A stretch of DNA of 64,000 nucleotides from Oscillospiraceae bacterium (GTDB lineage: Bacteria > Bacillota > Clostridia > Oscillospirales > Oscillospiraceae), in assembly GCA_015067995.1 (NCBI GenBank), contig SVLJ01000001.1:124001-188000 (forward strand). The letters are read 5' to 3'. The position numbers were made by a program, and so were the translations under genes. Below, one piece after another: positions 9,014-17,903 of the stretch. The notes under the pieces are model-generated. The model saw nothing but the letters and a program-made list of their open reading frames with translations. It was not told the DNA's origin and did not search any database. Positions within the stretch are counted from its first letter, which is position 1; each line of letters starts with the position of its first letter.

Positions 9014-9712
9014 TCATGACTTTTGGGTTTTCAGCTTATCTGCCTGGGCGGCCCGGAGATAGACGGCTTCCAAATCCTGAGCAGAGCAAAGGCGTCCTTC
9101 TGTGACGGCGTACTCGGCGGCAAGAGCCACAGTGACGGCATTCTGCTGCAGCAGATGCGGGGGCACCAGTACACAGTCAATCCCTGCTTCCGTCAGATAA
9201 TTATGGCATAAGTGTGCGCCATCACCCACAACGACAATGTGCGCTTCCGAAGAGCGTTTGATTTCTTCTGCCAACTCGGCCAGAGCGATCGGCCGATCAG
9301 GGGAGAGGCGGGTCAAACGATTTCCATCGGAGAGGAACAAAGCGTTGTATATCTGCTGACGCCTTGCGTCCATGGCGCATATAATGAGGCCGACAGTTCC
9401 GATGCAGTTCATAGCCATGGCTTCCAGTGTGGAGATACCGGCCATGGGCTTTTCGGCGGCGAATGCCAGCCCCTTGGCAGCCGCAATGCCGATGCGGATA
9501 CCGGTAAAGGAACCTGGGCCGTTGGCAACAGCGATAACATCGCAGTCGGCAAGCGTCAGATCGGCGTTGCGGAGCATGTCTTCAACCATGGGCATCAAAG
9601 TGCGGCTGTGTGTCAGGCCAGTGCATTGAAAGGCGGAGGCGACCACGCGTCCGTTTTCTGTAACCGCGGCAGAGCAGGCTTTGGCAGAGGTTTCCAATGC
9701 CAGAATTTTCAT
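9014..9712 (-). CDS. tsaB: tRNA N6-threonylcarbamoyladenosine (t6A) biosynthesis protein TsaB
   Basis: A 232-residue ASKHA-fold protein that scaffolds the TsaD-TsaB-TsaE complex making t6A37 in ANN-decoding tRNAs. LETSAKACSAA is at the N-terminus and the family signature GPGSFTG at 65-71. The start MKILALETS has GGAGG upstream; an in-frame extension upstream has no family similarity. Its start overlaps the tsaE stop (ATGA). TsaC activity in this window is in the fusion at 19538. tsaD is not in the window. Confidence 0.94.
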   Translation of the reverse strand: MKILALETSAKACSAAVTENGRVVASAFQCTGLTHSRTLMPMVEDMLRNADLTLADCDVIAVANGPGSFTGIRIGIAAAKGLAFAAEKPMAGISTLEAMAMNCIGTVGLIICAMDARRQQIYNALFLSDGNRLTRLSPDRPIALAELAEEIKRSSEAHIVVVGDGAHLCHNYLTEAGIDCVLVPPHLLQQNAVTVALAAEYAVTEGRLCSAQDLEAVYLRAAQADKLKTQKS

Positions 9713-10137
9713 TCTGCAGAGCCTCCTTCCGTTGTGATGATGCGCCAACCCTCATTTTCCGGGTGGCGGGAGATGGTTACATATAGGGTGTTTTCCGGCA
9801 GTGCGTCAGAGATACGCTCACTCCATTCCACGGCACAGACACCGCTGCGCTCCAGATAATCTTCCCAACCGATGTCAAAGAGATCATCGGAATCCGTCAG
9901 ACGATACATGTCGAAGTGGAATAAGGGGATTCTGCCCTCATATTCATTTACGATGGTAAAGGTTGGACTGGTTACGCGTCCGGGACAGCCGAGCCCCCGG
10001 GCAAGTCCGCGGGTAAAGGCGGTTTTACCCATACCCAGATCCCCCAAATAGGCGAGCACGGTTCCGGGGCGGAGCTTTTCGCCCAGAGCCTGTCCTATAG
10101 CCTCTGTTTCAGAGGGACTGTGTGAAATGTATTCCAA
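9709..10137 (-). CDS. tsaE: t6A biosynthesis ATPase TsaE
   Basis: P-loop ATPase that activates TsaBD. The Walker A region GDLGMGKTA spans 32-40, followed by SPTFTIVNEY, HFDMYRL and the EWSERI motif of the family. The TTG at 10137 is preferred as start because GGGAGG lies 9 bases upstream and gives 142 residues, close to the family norm; a longer frame reaching 10230 would run across the promoter. It overlaps tsaB by four bases. Confidence 0.92.
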   Translation of the reverse strand: MEYISHSPSETEAIGQALGEKLRPGTVLAYLGDLGMGKTAFTRGLARGLGCPGRVTSPTFTIVNEYEGRIPLFHFDMYRLTDSDDLFDIGWEDYLERSGVCAVEWSERISDALPENTLYVTISRHPENEGWRIITTEGGSAE

Positions 10138-10189
10138 AAGGAGAAGCCTCCCTTCCTTGAGATCAACGGTGTCAAACGCCACCGCATGC

Positions 10190-10218
10190 AGTATACCACA
10201 GAAGACGTGACAAGGCAA
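10190..10218 (-). promoter_or_regulatory. tsaE-tsaB-upp promoter
   Basis: On the minus strand: TTGCCT (10213-10218), 17-bp spacer, TATACT (10190-10195) preceded by TGG. It is back to back with the rodA promoter. Confidence 0.7.
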
Positions 10219-10233
10219 AAGAAAATTCATCGG

Positions 10234-10262
10234 TTTACAGAGATATGCGTATGTGGTATACT
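10234..10262 (+). promoter_or_regulatory. rodA promoter
   Basis: TTTACA (10234-10239), 17-bp spacer, TATACT (10257-10262) with a TGG extended -10. Confidence 0.72.
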
Positions 10263-10321
10263 AAATCATCAAAGGGAGGCGGCGGATGCCTCTGTAAAAT
10301 GACGAAGACTTGGAGTTTGCT

Positions 10322-11488
10322 ATGGTCAGACGCCTGAAAAATATATTGTTTGAATTTGTGCGGCAGGCGGATCTGGTTCTGCTGTCGCTGTGTGTAATAT
10401 CCACTCTGTATGGTCTTGTACTGATCTCCAGCGCCACCCGTTATATGGGAAGCAGCCGTTCGCTCCGTCTCATGCTGGTGCAGGCGGCTGCCATGGGGAT
10501 CGGCATCGTTCTGTATGTCCTGTTTTCTATCCTTGATATGGAGGATCTGATTCGGAAATGGAAATGGATGCTGGTGTTCAATATCGGCTTTATTTGCCTC
10601 CTGCGCACCCCTTTTGGCGTGGATGACGGCACCGGAAACCGTGCTTGGCTGAAATTTCCGGGAGTGCCGGTTTCTATTCAGCCTGCCGAGATCGTGAAGA
10701 TCACCTTTGTGCTGCTTCTGGCCAAGCAGCTGGAATGGACGCTTCGGGAACGGAAGGAACTAAAGAGTCTGGCGTCTGTCTCTTTTCCGACGGGCCATCT
10801 GCTGTTCATGGTGGCGCTTATCTATGTGCTCTCGGGGGATATGGGCAGCGCACTGGTGTACGTATTTATTTTTATTTGTATGATGCTTTCTGCCGGAACA
10901 GCGTGGAGGTGGTTCGCGTTGGGTGCCGGCGGCGGTGGACTTGGGTGCTTTTTGCTTTACAAATTGGGGAAGATCCCGGTTTATATGGTGGAGCGCTTCA
11001 AGGTCATATTTGACCACGAATATGACAAACTGGGCAAAGGCTGGCAGCAGACCCGCAGCTTACTGGCCATTGGCTCCGGAGGATGGTGGGGACAGGGACT
11101 CTATCAGGGTACACAGACCCAGAGCAAAGCGGGCAACTCCCTTCCCAAACGGCACACAGATTTTATTTTTTCTGTAGCGGGAGAGGAACTCGGCTTCTTT
11201 GGATGTCTTGCGATCATCATCCTTTTGTTTGCCATCGTATTTCGTTGTTTTCAGGTCTCCCGTGAGACCCATTCTCCTTTCGCGGCCTATGTATGCGTTG
11301 GTATGGCGGGTATGCTGATGTTCCAAACCATCGAAAATGTGGGTATGTGCCTGTTTGTAATGCCGGTGATTGGATTGACATTACCGTTTTTCAGTTATGG
11401 AGGTTCCTCCATTGTGACTCTGTTTGCTGCCATGGGAATTGTTTCAGGAATTAAAATGCATGCGCTTCCTGAACGGCTGCGCAGATGA
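10322..11488 (+). CDS. rodA: SEDS-family peptidoglycan glycosyltransferase (RodA/FtsW)
   Basis: Integral membrane glycan polymerase that extends peptidoglycan from lipid II with a partner class B PBP. It has 388 residues and about ten helices. Family motifs include NRAWLKFPGVPVSIQPAEIVK, a GDMGSALV segment, KLGKGWQQTRSLLAIGSGG, RHTDFIFSVAGEELGF and a C-terminal LPFFSYGGSS. GGAG six bases upstream selects the ATG at 10322 over an upstream TTG. Monocistronic by promoter and terminator. RodA versus FtsW cannot be fixed by sequence alone; lack of a neighbouring dcw cluster favours RodA or a sporulation paralogue. Confidence 0.9.
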   Translation: MVRRLKNILFEFVRQADLVLLSLCVISTLYGLVLISSATRYMGSSRSLRLMLVQAAAMGIGIVLYVLFSILDMEDLIRKWKWMLVFNIGFICLLRTPFGVDDGTGNRAWLKFPGVPVSIQPAEIVKITFVLLLAKQLEWTLRERKELKSLASVSFPTGHLLFMVALIYVLSGDMGSALVYVFIFICMMLSAGTAWRWFALGAGGGGLGCFLLYKLGKIPVYMVERFKVIFDHEYDKLGKGWQQTRSLLAIGSGGWWGQGLYQGTQTQSKAGNSLPKRHTDFIFSVAGEELGFFGCLAIIILLFAIVFRCFQVSRETHSPFAAYVCVGMAGMLMFQTIENVGMCLFVMPVIGLTLPFFSYGGSSIVTLFAAMGIVSGIKMHALPERLRR

Positions 11489-11521
11489 AAACACTGCCAG
11501 GAATTGCTCCTGGCAGTGTTT
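11489..11521 (+). terminator. rodA terminator
   Basis: A perfect 14-bp stem (11489-11502 with 11508-11521) with a 5-nt loop, immediately after the stop. The T tract is short. Confidence 0.8.
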
Positions 11522-11610
11522 GTGCATAAAGGGACTTTCACGGGAAAGAATACTTCCATCAACAGGAATACCGCGGATATCCTGAAACATGATGGAGAGA
11601 GGTAATCAAT

Positions 11611-12579
11611 TTGAAAAAAACATCGAAGATGCACCGGGTGCTTGCTGTGGTATTGGCGGTGTTTCTTGTGCTCGGCATCACTGCGCTGGCAACAGAGACT
11701 TCTGTCCTGGAGGAAGTACCGACTGCTCGTGATCTGAACGTGCGCACTTATCGTAATATACCGTACCGTGCTGCATTTCTGGAGCCAGATGCTCAGCGTG
11801 AGGTGCTGACCTACACGATTGTTCGGGAACCAAAGAAAGGGACGGTCACGATTGAGGGAACGGAATTCATTTATACTCCCGAGGAAAACAAAACCGGACG
11901 TGACAGCTTTACCTACACCGCAACAGACGCGGAAGGCAGAGTTTCTCGTGAGGCGAAAGTGACGGTTGTTATCCAGAAACCGAAAAGCGGAGTAGCGTAT
12001 TCCGATATGGAGGGACATGCTGCAGCTGCCGCAGCACAGCAGCTGGCTGAGGCAGGGATCTTTGTGGGTGTCAGAATGGGAAGTGATTATTATTTTGAAC
12101 CGGAACGTACCGTTACACGCAGCGAATTCCTGGCCATGACCATGGAGGCCGCGGGGATGCCGGTTACACCGGTTACCATGACCGGCTTTTGCGACGATGC
12201 TGTGATCCCTGCCTGGGCCAAGGCCTATGCGGCATCCGGACTCAGCGGCGGTGTGGTACAGGGCAGTGTTACCAGGGATGGTATTGCTTTCCGTGGTGAT
12301 GAGCCCGTTACCTTCAATCAGGCGGCTGCCATTCTGAACCGTGTCCTGTCGGTTTCTGATGTGGATCTTGCAGTGTGGTACGCAGATAGGGACACAGTTC
12401 CTTCCTGGGCGGAACAGGCGGTGGCCAATATGGAGGCTGTCTGTGTTATGTCTGTAGGCAGCTTTGGCAGCGCTGCGCTGAATGCGCCGCTGACACGTGC
12501 TGACGCGGCGAGAATGCTGAGCAATGCGACTGTGCTGCTGAAAGGAGAAGAGAATTCTCTTCTCAGCTGGTTTGCGTAA
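11611..12579 (+). CDS. Secreted surface protein with an Ig-like domain and three SLH repeats
   Basis: Exported 322-residue protein. A signal peptide (KK...VLAVVLAVFLVLGITALATE) ends near residue 28. Residues about 45-125 form a beta-rich Ig/Big_9-like domain (YTIVREPKKGTVTIEG, DSFTYTATD). Three S-layer homology repeats follow at about 130-182, 190-250 and 252-310, each with the xDxxxxWAxxAV...G and F.P...TR.E pattern. SLH domains bind secondary cell-wall polymer, so this protein should be wall-attached. The start is a TTG with GGAGAGAGG upstream; no earlier good start exists. It lies between rodA and ddl but appears to be transcribed alone. Confidence 0.82.
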   Translation: MKKTSKMHRVLAVVLAVFLVLGITALATETSVLEEVPTARDLNVRTYRNIPYRAAFLEPDAQREVLTYTIVREPKKGTVTIEGTEFIYTPEENKTGRDSFTYTATDAEGRVSREAKVTVVIQKPKSGVAYSDMEGHAAAAAAQQLAEAGIFVGVRMGSDYYFEPERTVTRSEFLAMTMEAAGMPVTPVTMTGFCDDAVIPAWAKAYAASGLSGGVVQGSVTRDGIAFRGDEPVTFNQAAAILNRVLSVSDVDLAVWYADRDTVPSWAEQAVANMEAVCVMSVGSFGSAALNAPLTRADAARMLSNATVLLKGEENSLLSWFA

Positions 12580-12583
12580 AGAA

Positions 12584-12625
12584 AAGGGGATGTCATCCGG
12601 GTTCTGGGTGATATCCCTTCTTTGC
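12584..12625 (+). terminator. Terminator after the SLH protein gene
   Basis: AAGGGGATGTCATCC pairs with GGGTGATATCCCTT with one bulge and two G-U pairs, followed by TTCTTT. Confidence 0.6.
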
Positions 12626-12645
12626 ATATGTAAGGCTCTTTTTGG

Positions 12646-12674
12646 TTGTATTTCGCGATGGACTGTGATAGACT
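12646..12674 (+). promoter_or_regulatory. Promoter of the ddl-murF operon
   Basis: TTGTAT (12646-12651), 17-bp spacer, TAGACT (12669-12674), about 70 bases upstream of ddl. Confidence 0.6.
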
Positions 12675-12742
12675 AATTAAGAATATGCTATTATGCGCCT
12701 TACTATGCAATGAGGCAGCTTTTCGTAGAAATGAGGCACAAT

Positions 12743-13804
12743 ATGAAGATTGTGGTACTGGCTGGCGGCCTGTCTCCGGAGCGCAATGTATCTCTGGTAA
12801 GCGGCACAGGTATTTGTCGTGCGCTGCGCAAACGAGGCCATCAGGCGATTCTTGTGGATTTGTTTATGGGCATTGATCATATGCCGGATTCGACGGATGC
12901 TTTGTTTGAAGCGCCTGACGGACGATGCCGCGATGTGCGGATCAGCACACAGGCTCCTGATTTGGAGCAAGTAAGGGCGTCGAGAGAAGATCAGAGCCCC
13001 TCCAGGATCGGACCTCATGTTCTGGAGGCCTGTGCCGCAGCAGATGCGGTGTTTATCGGTCTTCATGGACAGGACGGCGAGGATGGGCGCATTCAGGCGG
13101 TTTTGGATCTGATGGGTATTCCTTATACCGGCTCTGGCCATCTGGCTTCTGCCATGGCTATGGATAAAGAGGCGGCAAAGCGTATGATGGATGCGCTGGG
13201 AATTCCCACACCGGCCTGGCGGATGCTGCAGTATACAGCGGAGGATGTGGAGCGTCTGGCAGAAGAGCTTCCCATGCCCTGTGTTGTTAAGAGCATTAAC
13301 GGTGGATCGTCTCTTGGCGTTTATTTGCCGGAAGACCGGGAGGCGCTGAAGGCGGCGCTGCTGGATGTTTTGAAATTCCACCAGCGTGTATTGGTGGAGG
13401 AGCGAATCCATGGCCGTGAGTTGACGCAGGCCGTATTGGGTGAGCGATATCTGCCGGCGGTGGAAGTGATTCCTGCTGCAGGAACATTTGATTACACAGC
13501 GAAATATCAGGTGGGAGCTGCCGATGAGATATGTCCTGCACCCATTACCGATGAGCAGCAGCGTCTGTTGGGAGAGACGGCGCTGAAATTGCACCGAGGA
13601 TTGGGGCTGGAGGTTTATTCCCGTGCAGACTTCATTCTGGATGAGTCGGGTGTTGCCTGGTGTCTGGAGATCAACTCTCTGCCAGGGATGACACCCACCA
13701 GCTTCCTGCCGCGGGAGGCTGCAGCTGTCGGGATGGATTATGGTGCGCTGTGCGAGGAGATTCTGAATCAATCGATGCAGCTGAAAAGGAGAGCAAGTGT
13801 ATGA
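12743..13804 (+). CDS. ddl: D-alanine--D-alanine ligase
   Basis: ATP-grasp ligase making D-Ala-D-Ala for peptidoglycan. It has 353 residues. Visible motifs are the N-terminal VLAGGLSPERNVSL, HGQDGEDGRIQAVLDLMGIPYTG, the glycine loop SINGGSSLGV (the usual preceding KP reads KS here), and the metal-binding end CLEINSLPGMTPTS. Specificity for D-Ala rather than D-Lac or D-Ser cannot be proved from sequence, but the downstream murF and lack of other van genes point to the normal enzyme. GAGG six bases upstream fixes the ATG at 12743. The stop overlaps murF. Confidence 0.92.
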   Translation: MKIVVLAGGLSPERNVSLVSGTGICRALRKRGHQAILVDLFMGIDHMPDSTDALFEAPDGRCRDVRISTQAPDLEQVRASREDQSPSRIGPHVLEACAAADAVFIGLHGQDGEDGRIQAVLDLMGIPYTGSGHLASAMAMDKEAAKRMMDALGIPTPAWRMLQYTAEDVERLAEELPMPCVVKSINGGSSLGVYLPEDREALKAALLDVLKFHQRVLVEERIHGRELTQAVLGERYLPAVEVIPAAGTFDYTAKYQVGAADEICPAPITDEQQRLLGETALKLHRGLGLEVYSRADFILDESGVAWCLEINSLPGMTPTSFLPREAAAVGMDYGALCEEILNQSMQLKRRASV

Positions 13805-15165
13805 TGCCAATGACAATCCGGGAATTGGAGCATGCTGTAGGCGGCGTGTGGCAGTCACCCGGAGAAGAGAGCGCACCTATTTCCGCGGTTTCTACAGACA
13901 GCCGTTCTATTGAACCTGATTGCCTGTTTATTCCTTTGACAGGTGAGCGGTTTGACGGACATCGCTTTATTGATGCGGCATTGGATGCGGGTGCTGCCGG
14001 TGTTCTGTGCGCCAGACTACCGGAAGTGCTGCGGCCGGATAAGTTTTACATTCAGGTGGAAGATACCCGTCTGGCGCTGAAGCTGCTGGCGAAGGCATAT
14101 CGTGAGCGCTTTCAGATCCCGGTGATTCAGATCACAGGCTCTGTGGGAAAAACCACCACGAAGGATATGATTGCGTCGGTTCTGGCGACCCGCTTCCATG
14201 TGTTGAAAACGCCGGAAAATCTGAACAACGATATTGGTACTCCGCTGACGTTGCTGCAGCTGATGCCAGAGCATGAAGTTGCTGTCATTGAAACCGGCAT
14301 GAATCATTTCGGGGAGATCCGCTATCTGGGTGATTTGGTGCGGCCGGATATTGCGGTGATTTCCAATATCGGTGATGCGCATATTGAGTTTCTGGGCAGC
14401 AGGGAAGGGATACTGCAGGCCAAAAGCGAGATTTTCGAGAATCTGAAGCCGGAGGGTGTTGCTGTTCTCAACGGTGACGATCCGCTGCTGAACACACTGG
14501 AGCTGCCTTTTGCTACCGTCCGCTGCGGTAAGACGGCTCACTGCAATGCGCGGGTTACGGAGATTCTGGATCTTGGTGTTTCCGGCGTGGAGTGCACGGT
14601 GACAACAGAGAAAAAGACCTATCAACTGGAGATTCCCTCTCCCGGCGAGCACATGGTCTATGCTGCTTCCATTGCGGCAGCCATTGGCGAGCGCATGGGC
14701 CTGACGGAAGAGGAAATTATTAGCGGTGTTGCTTCGTATCAATCCAGCGGATCGCGTATGCGGGTAGTTCGCCTTTCGGGAAATCGTACCATCCTGGATG
14801 ACTGCTACAATGCCAGTCCGCAATCTGTTGCTGCGGCATTGGAGATTCTCGCCAAGACGGAGTGCGGCAGAACGATTGCTGTGTTGGGCGACATGGGCGA
14901 GTTGGGGGATCTGACAGAGCGTGCGCACTATAATATGGGCGCTTTGGCTGCCATGCTTGGAATTGATCTGACTGTGGCAATCGGGCCTAAGGCGGCGAAA
15001 ATTGCCCAGGGTGTAGAGGCTGGCGGCGGTACGGTTTGCCATTTTGCCACAAAGGAGGATGCTGTCTCACTGCTGCTGGATGAGTTTGGCGGCGATGCGG
15101 CTATGTTGGTGAAGGCATCTCACGCCATGGAGTTTGAATGGCTGGTGGAGCAGTTGTGCAAGTAA
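13801..15165 (+). CDS. murF: UDP-N-acetylmuramoyl-tripeptide--D-alanyl-D-alanine ligase
   Basis: Cytoplasmic ligase that adds the dipeptide made by Ddl to the UDP-MurNAc-tripeptide. It has 454 residues: an N-terminal substrate domain (about 1-100, STDSR near residue 32), a central ATPase domain with the P-loop GSVGKTTTK (about 113-121) and the NNDIGTPLTLL segment, and a C-terminal domain with DDCYNASPQS. It starts at an ATG that overlaps the ddl stop (ATGA), with GGAGA upstream. The gene order ddl-murF puts consecutive pathway steps together. Confidence 0.95.
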   Translation: MMPMTIRELEHAVGGVWQSPGEESAPISAVSTDSRSIEPDCLFIPLTGERFDGHRFIDAALDAGAAGVLCARLPEVLRPDKFYIQVEDTRLALKLLAKAYRERFQIPVIQITGSVGKTTTKDMIASVLATRFHVLKTPENLNNDIGTPLTLLQLMPEHEVAVIETGMNHFGEIRYLGDLVRPDIAVISNIGDAHIEFLGSREGILQAKSEIFENLKPEGVAVLNGDDPLLNTLELPFATVRCGKTAHCNARVTEILDLGVSGVECTVTTEKKTYQLEIPSPGEHMVYAASIAAAIGERMGLTEEEIISGVASYQSSGSRMRVVRLSGNRTILDDCYNASPQSVAAALEILAKTECGRTIAVLGDMGELGDLTERAHYNMGALAAMLGIDLTVAIGPKAAKIAQGVEAGGGTVCHFATKEDAVSLLLDEFGGDAAMLVKASHAMEFEWLVEQLCK

Positions 15166-15198
15166 GAGATTTACAGAAATAAAGATTGGTGCAAAGCT

Positions 15199-17094
15199 AT
15201 GATTGATATCCAGGTCGAAGGCATTGTCAAATCCTTCGAGATCGGAAATAACATATTGGACGGCCTGACATTTCAGATCGATCAGGGTGAGCGTGTGGGT
15301 CTTCTGGGCCGCAATGGTGCCGGCAAGACAACGCTGTTTCGTATTCTCACCGGCGAGATTGATTACGATGAAGGCGCGGTAATGATTGCAAAAGGTCGGC
15401 GGATGGGCTTGATTTCCCAGATCCCTGTATATCCGTCCGGCTACACGGTGGAGGATGTGCTGCGCACTGCCTTTTCCCGTCTGCAGCTGCTTACCGATGA
15501 GATGGAACAGCTGACAGTGGCTATGGCGGCAGGCGAGAATGATCCTCAGCTTTTGCGCCGGTATGGCACGCTGTCAGAGAAGTTTGAACTGTTTGGCGGC
15601 TATGACATGGATGTGGCAGTGAATAAAATCGCCAACGGTTTGTCTATATCAGAGGAAATGCGCCGCCAGCAATTTGACAGCCTTTCCGGCGGAGAGAAGA
15701 CCCGGGTGAATCTGGGACGTCTTATTTTGGAGGATACGGATATTCTGTTGCTGGATGAGCCGACCAACCACTTGGATCTGCATGCTACGGAATGGCTGGA
15801 GGAGTATATCCGCAGCTTCAAGGGAACAGTGGTGGCCATTTCCCATGACCGCTATTTTCTTGACCGCATTGTGACCCGTGTCATTGAGATTGCAGACGGA
15901 AAAGCGGAGTTTTACAGCGGTAATTACAGCTTTTATGCTGTGGAGAAAGAGCGGCGCTATCAGGAGAAAATGAAGCAATACCTGAAGGAGCAGGCCAAAA
16001 TCGAGCAGTTGGAAAAGGCTGCCGATCAGCTGCGCCTGTGGGCGTTTCAGGGCATGGATAAAACCTATCGCCGTGCCATTTCCATGGAAAGGCGCATCGA
16101 GCGGATGCGCACCACAGCCAAGCCTACCAAGGCGCGGAAAATGGATGCACGCTTCAACGCTGCGGAATTCCATGGTGACGAAGTGGTGGGACTTCGGAAT
16201 ATTGCCAAAGCTTTTGGTGCAAAGCGCTTGTTTGACGGCATTACCCTGAAGGTAGAGGGCGGTGAACGCATTGCGTTGATCGGTGATAACGGCACCGGAA
16301 AATCTACGCTGATCAAGATGATCATGGATGAAGAGTATGCCGATGACGGCAGAATACGCCTTGGTCCTCAGGTGAAAGCGGCATATCTGCCGCAGATCAT
16401 TCAATTTGATCATCCGGATTGGAATATGGTGGAGAATATGATGGCAGCCAAGCGTGGGCTTTCCGCGCAGAGTGCCCGGAATCGGTTGGCAGCCTACGAT
16501 TTCCGCGGGGAGGATGTTTTAAAGCCGGTTTCCGTTCTGTCCGGCGGCGAGCAGAGCCGACTGCGGCTTTGCATGCTTATGGATGATGAGATCAATTTCC
16601 TGATCTTGGACGAACCCACCAACCATTTGGATATTGCTTCCCGGGAATGGATTGAGGAGGCAGTGGAAGCATACGACGGGACACTGCTGTTTGTTTCCCA
16701 TGACCGGTACTTCATCAATCGGTTTGCCACCCGTATTTGGGAGCTGTCGGATGAAACCATCAATGATTATCCCATGGGTTTTCAGCAATATCGTCAATTC
16801 AAAGCGCAGGAAGCAATAAAGAAGCCCGCTGCAGAGCCTGTGAAGGAAAAAACCATTACAGAAAAGCCGCGTGGAAACAAGGCGCAGCAGGCGGCCCGCA
16901 GACAGTTGACTATCTGTGAGCGTGACATCGCCCGCGCGGAAGAGCGGATGGCAGAGCTGGATGCCGCGATGGAAGAGGCTGCCTGCGATTATGAAAAGCT
17001 GAATGCAGTATTGAAAGAGAAGGAGTCCTTACAGGAGCAGCTGGATGCTCTGTATGAAAAGTGGGAGGCGCTGAGTGAAGAGGCGGAAGGCTGA
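15199..17094 (+). CDS. ABC-F family ATPase (YdiF/Uup-like)
   Basis: Soluble tandem ATPase of 631 residues without membrane segments. ABC-F proteins act on the ribosome in translation or antibiotic protection. Walker A sites are GRNGAGKTT (37-45) and GDNGTGKST (about 361-369), with signatures LSGGEKTR (about 162) and LSGGEQSR (about 447) and two LLDEPTNHLD-type Walker B motifs. The linker (about 250-320) is charged and helical. The C-terminal 75 residues form a Glu/Lys-rich coiled coil, the YdiF/Uup arrangement. Its 3' end overlaps the next gene by 20 bp. Subfamily and any resistance role are not decidable here. Confidence 0.92.
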   Translation: MIDIQVEGIVKSFEIGNNILDGLTFQIDQGERVGLLGRNGAGKTTLFRILTGEIDYDEGAVMIAKGRRMGLISQIPVYPSGYTVEDVLRTAFSRLQLLTDEMEQLTVAMAAGENDPQLLRRYGTLSEKFELFGGYDMDVAVNKIANGLSISEEMRRQQFDSLSGGEKTRVNLGRLILEDTDILLLDEPTNHLDLHATEWLEEYIRSFKGTVVAISHDRYFLDRIVTRVIEIADGKAEFYSGNYSFYAVEKERRYQEKMKQYLKEQAKIEQLEKAADQLRLWAFQGMDKTYRRAISMERRIERMRTTAKPTKARKMDARFNAAEFHGDEVVGLRNIAKAFGAKRLFDGITLKVEGGERIALIGDNGTGKSTLIKMIMDEEYADDGRIRLGPQVKAAYLPQIIQFDHPDWNMVENMMAAKRGLSAQSARNRLAAYDFRGEDVLKPVSVLSGGEQSRLRLCMLMDDEINFLILDEPTNHLDIASREWIEEAVEAYDGTLLFVSHDRYFINRFATRIWELSDETINDYPMGFQQYRQFKAQEAIKKPAAEPVKEKTITEKPRGNKAQQAARRQLTICERDIARAEERMAELDAAMEEAACDYEKLNAVLKEKESLQEQLDALYEKWEALSEEAEG

Positions 17095-17860
17095 CGAGAA
17101 CAAGCGAAGACAAGGGAAGTGGCTGATTGTACTTGCCGCCATATGCCTTCTGCTCTCGGCGGTATGCCGATTTGTTCTGCCGGGGGTGCGCTTTTCTGCG
17201 CTGCTGTTTTTGGGCGGCGCAGTGGTGTGTCTTGGTTTCCGGGGGCTGGATCATTGGTCGGAGCGTTCCAAAGTGGGACGCCGCTGCCGCTTGGTAAGCG
17301 TCTTTGTGCTGGCGGCAGGATGTGTGCTGTTCTTGGCCGCAGAGGGCATGATCCTCTGGGCCGGGGAACGTCCGACCCCTGATGATGAACCGGTCGCGGT
17401 GGTTGTGCTGGGCGCCGGCGTCAATGGGACAATCCCTTCGCTCACGCTGCGTACACGTCTGGATGCGGCAGCAGAGTATCTTCAGATGCATCCGGATGTT
17501 CCGGCGGTGCTTTCGGGGGGACAAGGCCCTGGGGAGGATATTACGGAAGCGCAGGCCATGTATACTGCGCTGATTGGCTGCGGCATTGCTGCGGAACGGC
17601 TGCTGCTGGAGGAACGATCTACCAGCACGGCGGAAAATCTTGCGTATTCCATGCGCGTCTTGGAAAGTGCGGGGCTGGATACTGCAGGTGTCATTGCAAT
17701 TGTTACCAATGATTTTCATTTGTTTCGTGCGCAGATGCTTGCACGGGATGCGGGCATGAACGTCATTGGCGTTCCGGCAGAGCTGCCCTGGTGGTGGCTG
17801 AATGCCAACTATTATATCCGTGAGTTTTTTGCACTGGGCAAGCTGTTGCTGCTTGGCTGA
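17075..17860 (+). CDS. DUF218/YdcF-SanA family membrane protein
   Basis: 261 residues. Three hydrophobic segments (about 16-35, 41-57, 70-90) precede a soluble DUF218 domain from about 105: VVVLGAGVNG, a basic LRTRLDAA, SGGQG, EERSTSTAEN and TNDFHLFRA, all typical of the family. DUF218 proteins such as SanA are linked to envelope integrity, but the reaction is unknown. It starts with a GTG inside the end of the ABC-F gene, with GGGAGG six bases upstream, so it is translationally coupled. Confidence 0.85.
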   Translation: MKRRKADENKRRQGKWLIVLAAICLLLSAVCRFVLPGVRFSALLFLGGAVVCLGFRGLDHWSERSKVGRRCRLVSVFVLAAGCVLFLAAEGMILWAGERPTPDDEPVAVVVLGAGVNGTIPSLTLRTRLDAAAEYLQMHPDVPAVLSGGQGPGEDITEAQAMYTALIGCGIAAERLLLEERSTSTAENLAYSMRVLESAGLDTAGVIAIVTNDFHLFRAQMLARDAGMNVIGVPAELPWWWLNANYYIREFFALGKLLLLG

Positions 17861-17903
17861 GTGATTTTGAATTGACTGCCCAACAGGAGCGGAGGGGTAT
17901 TCT

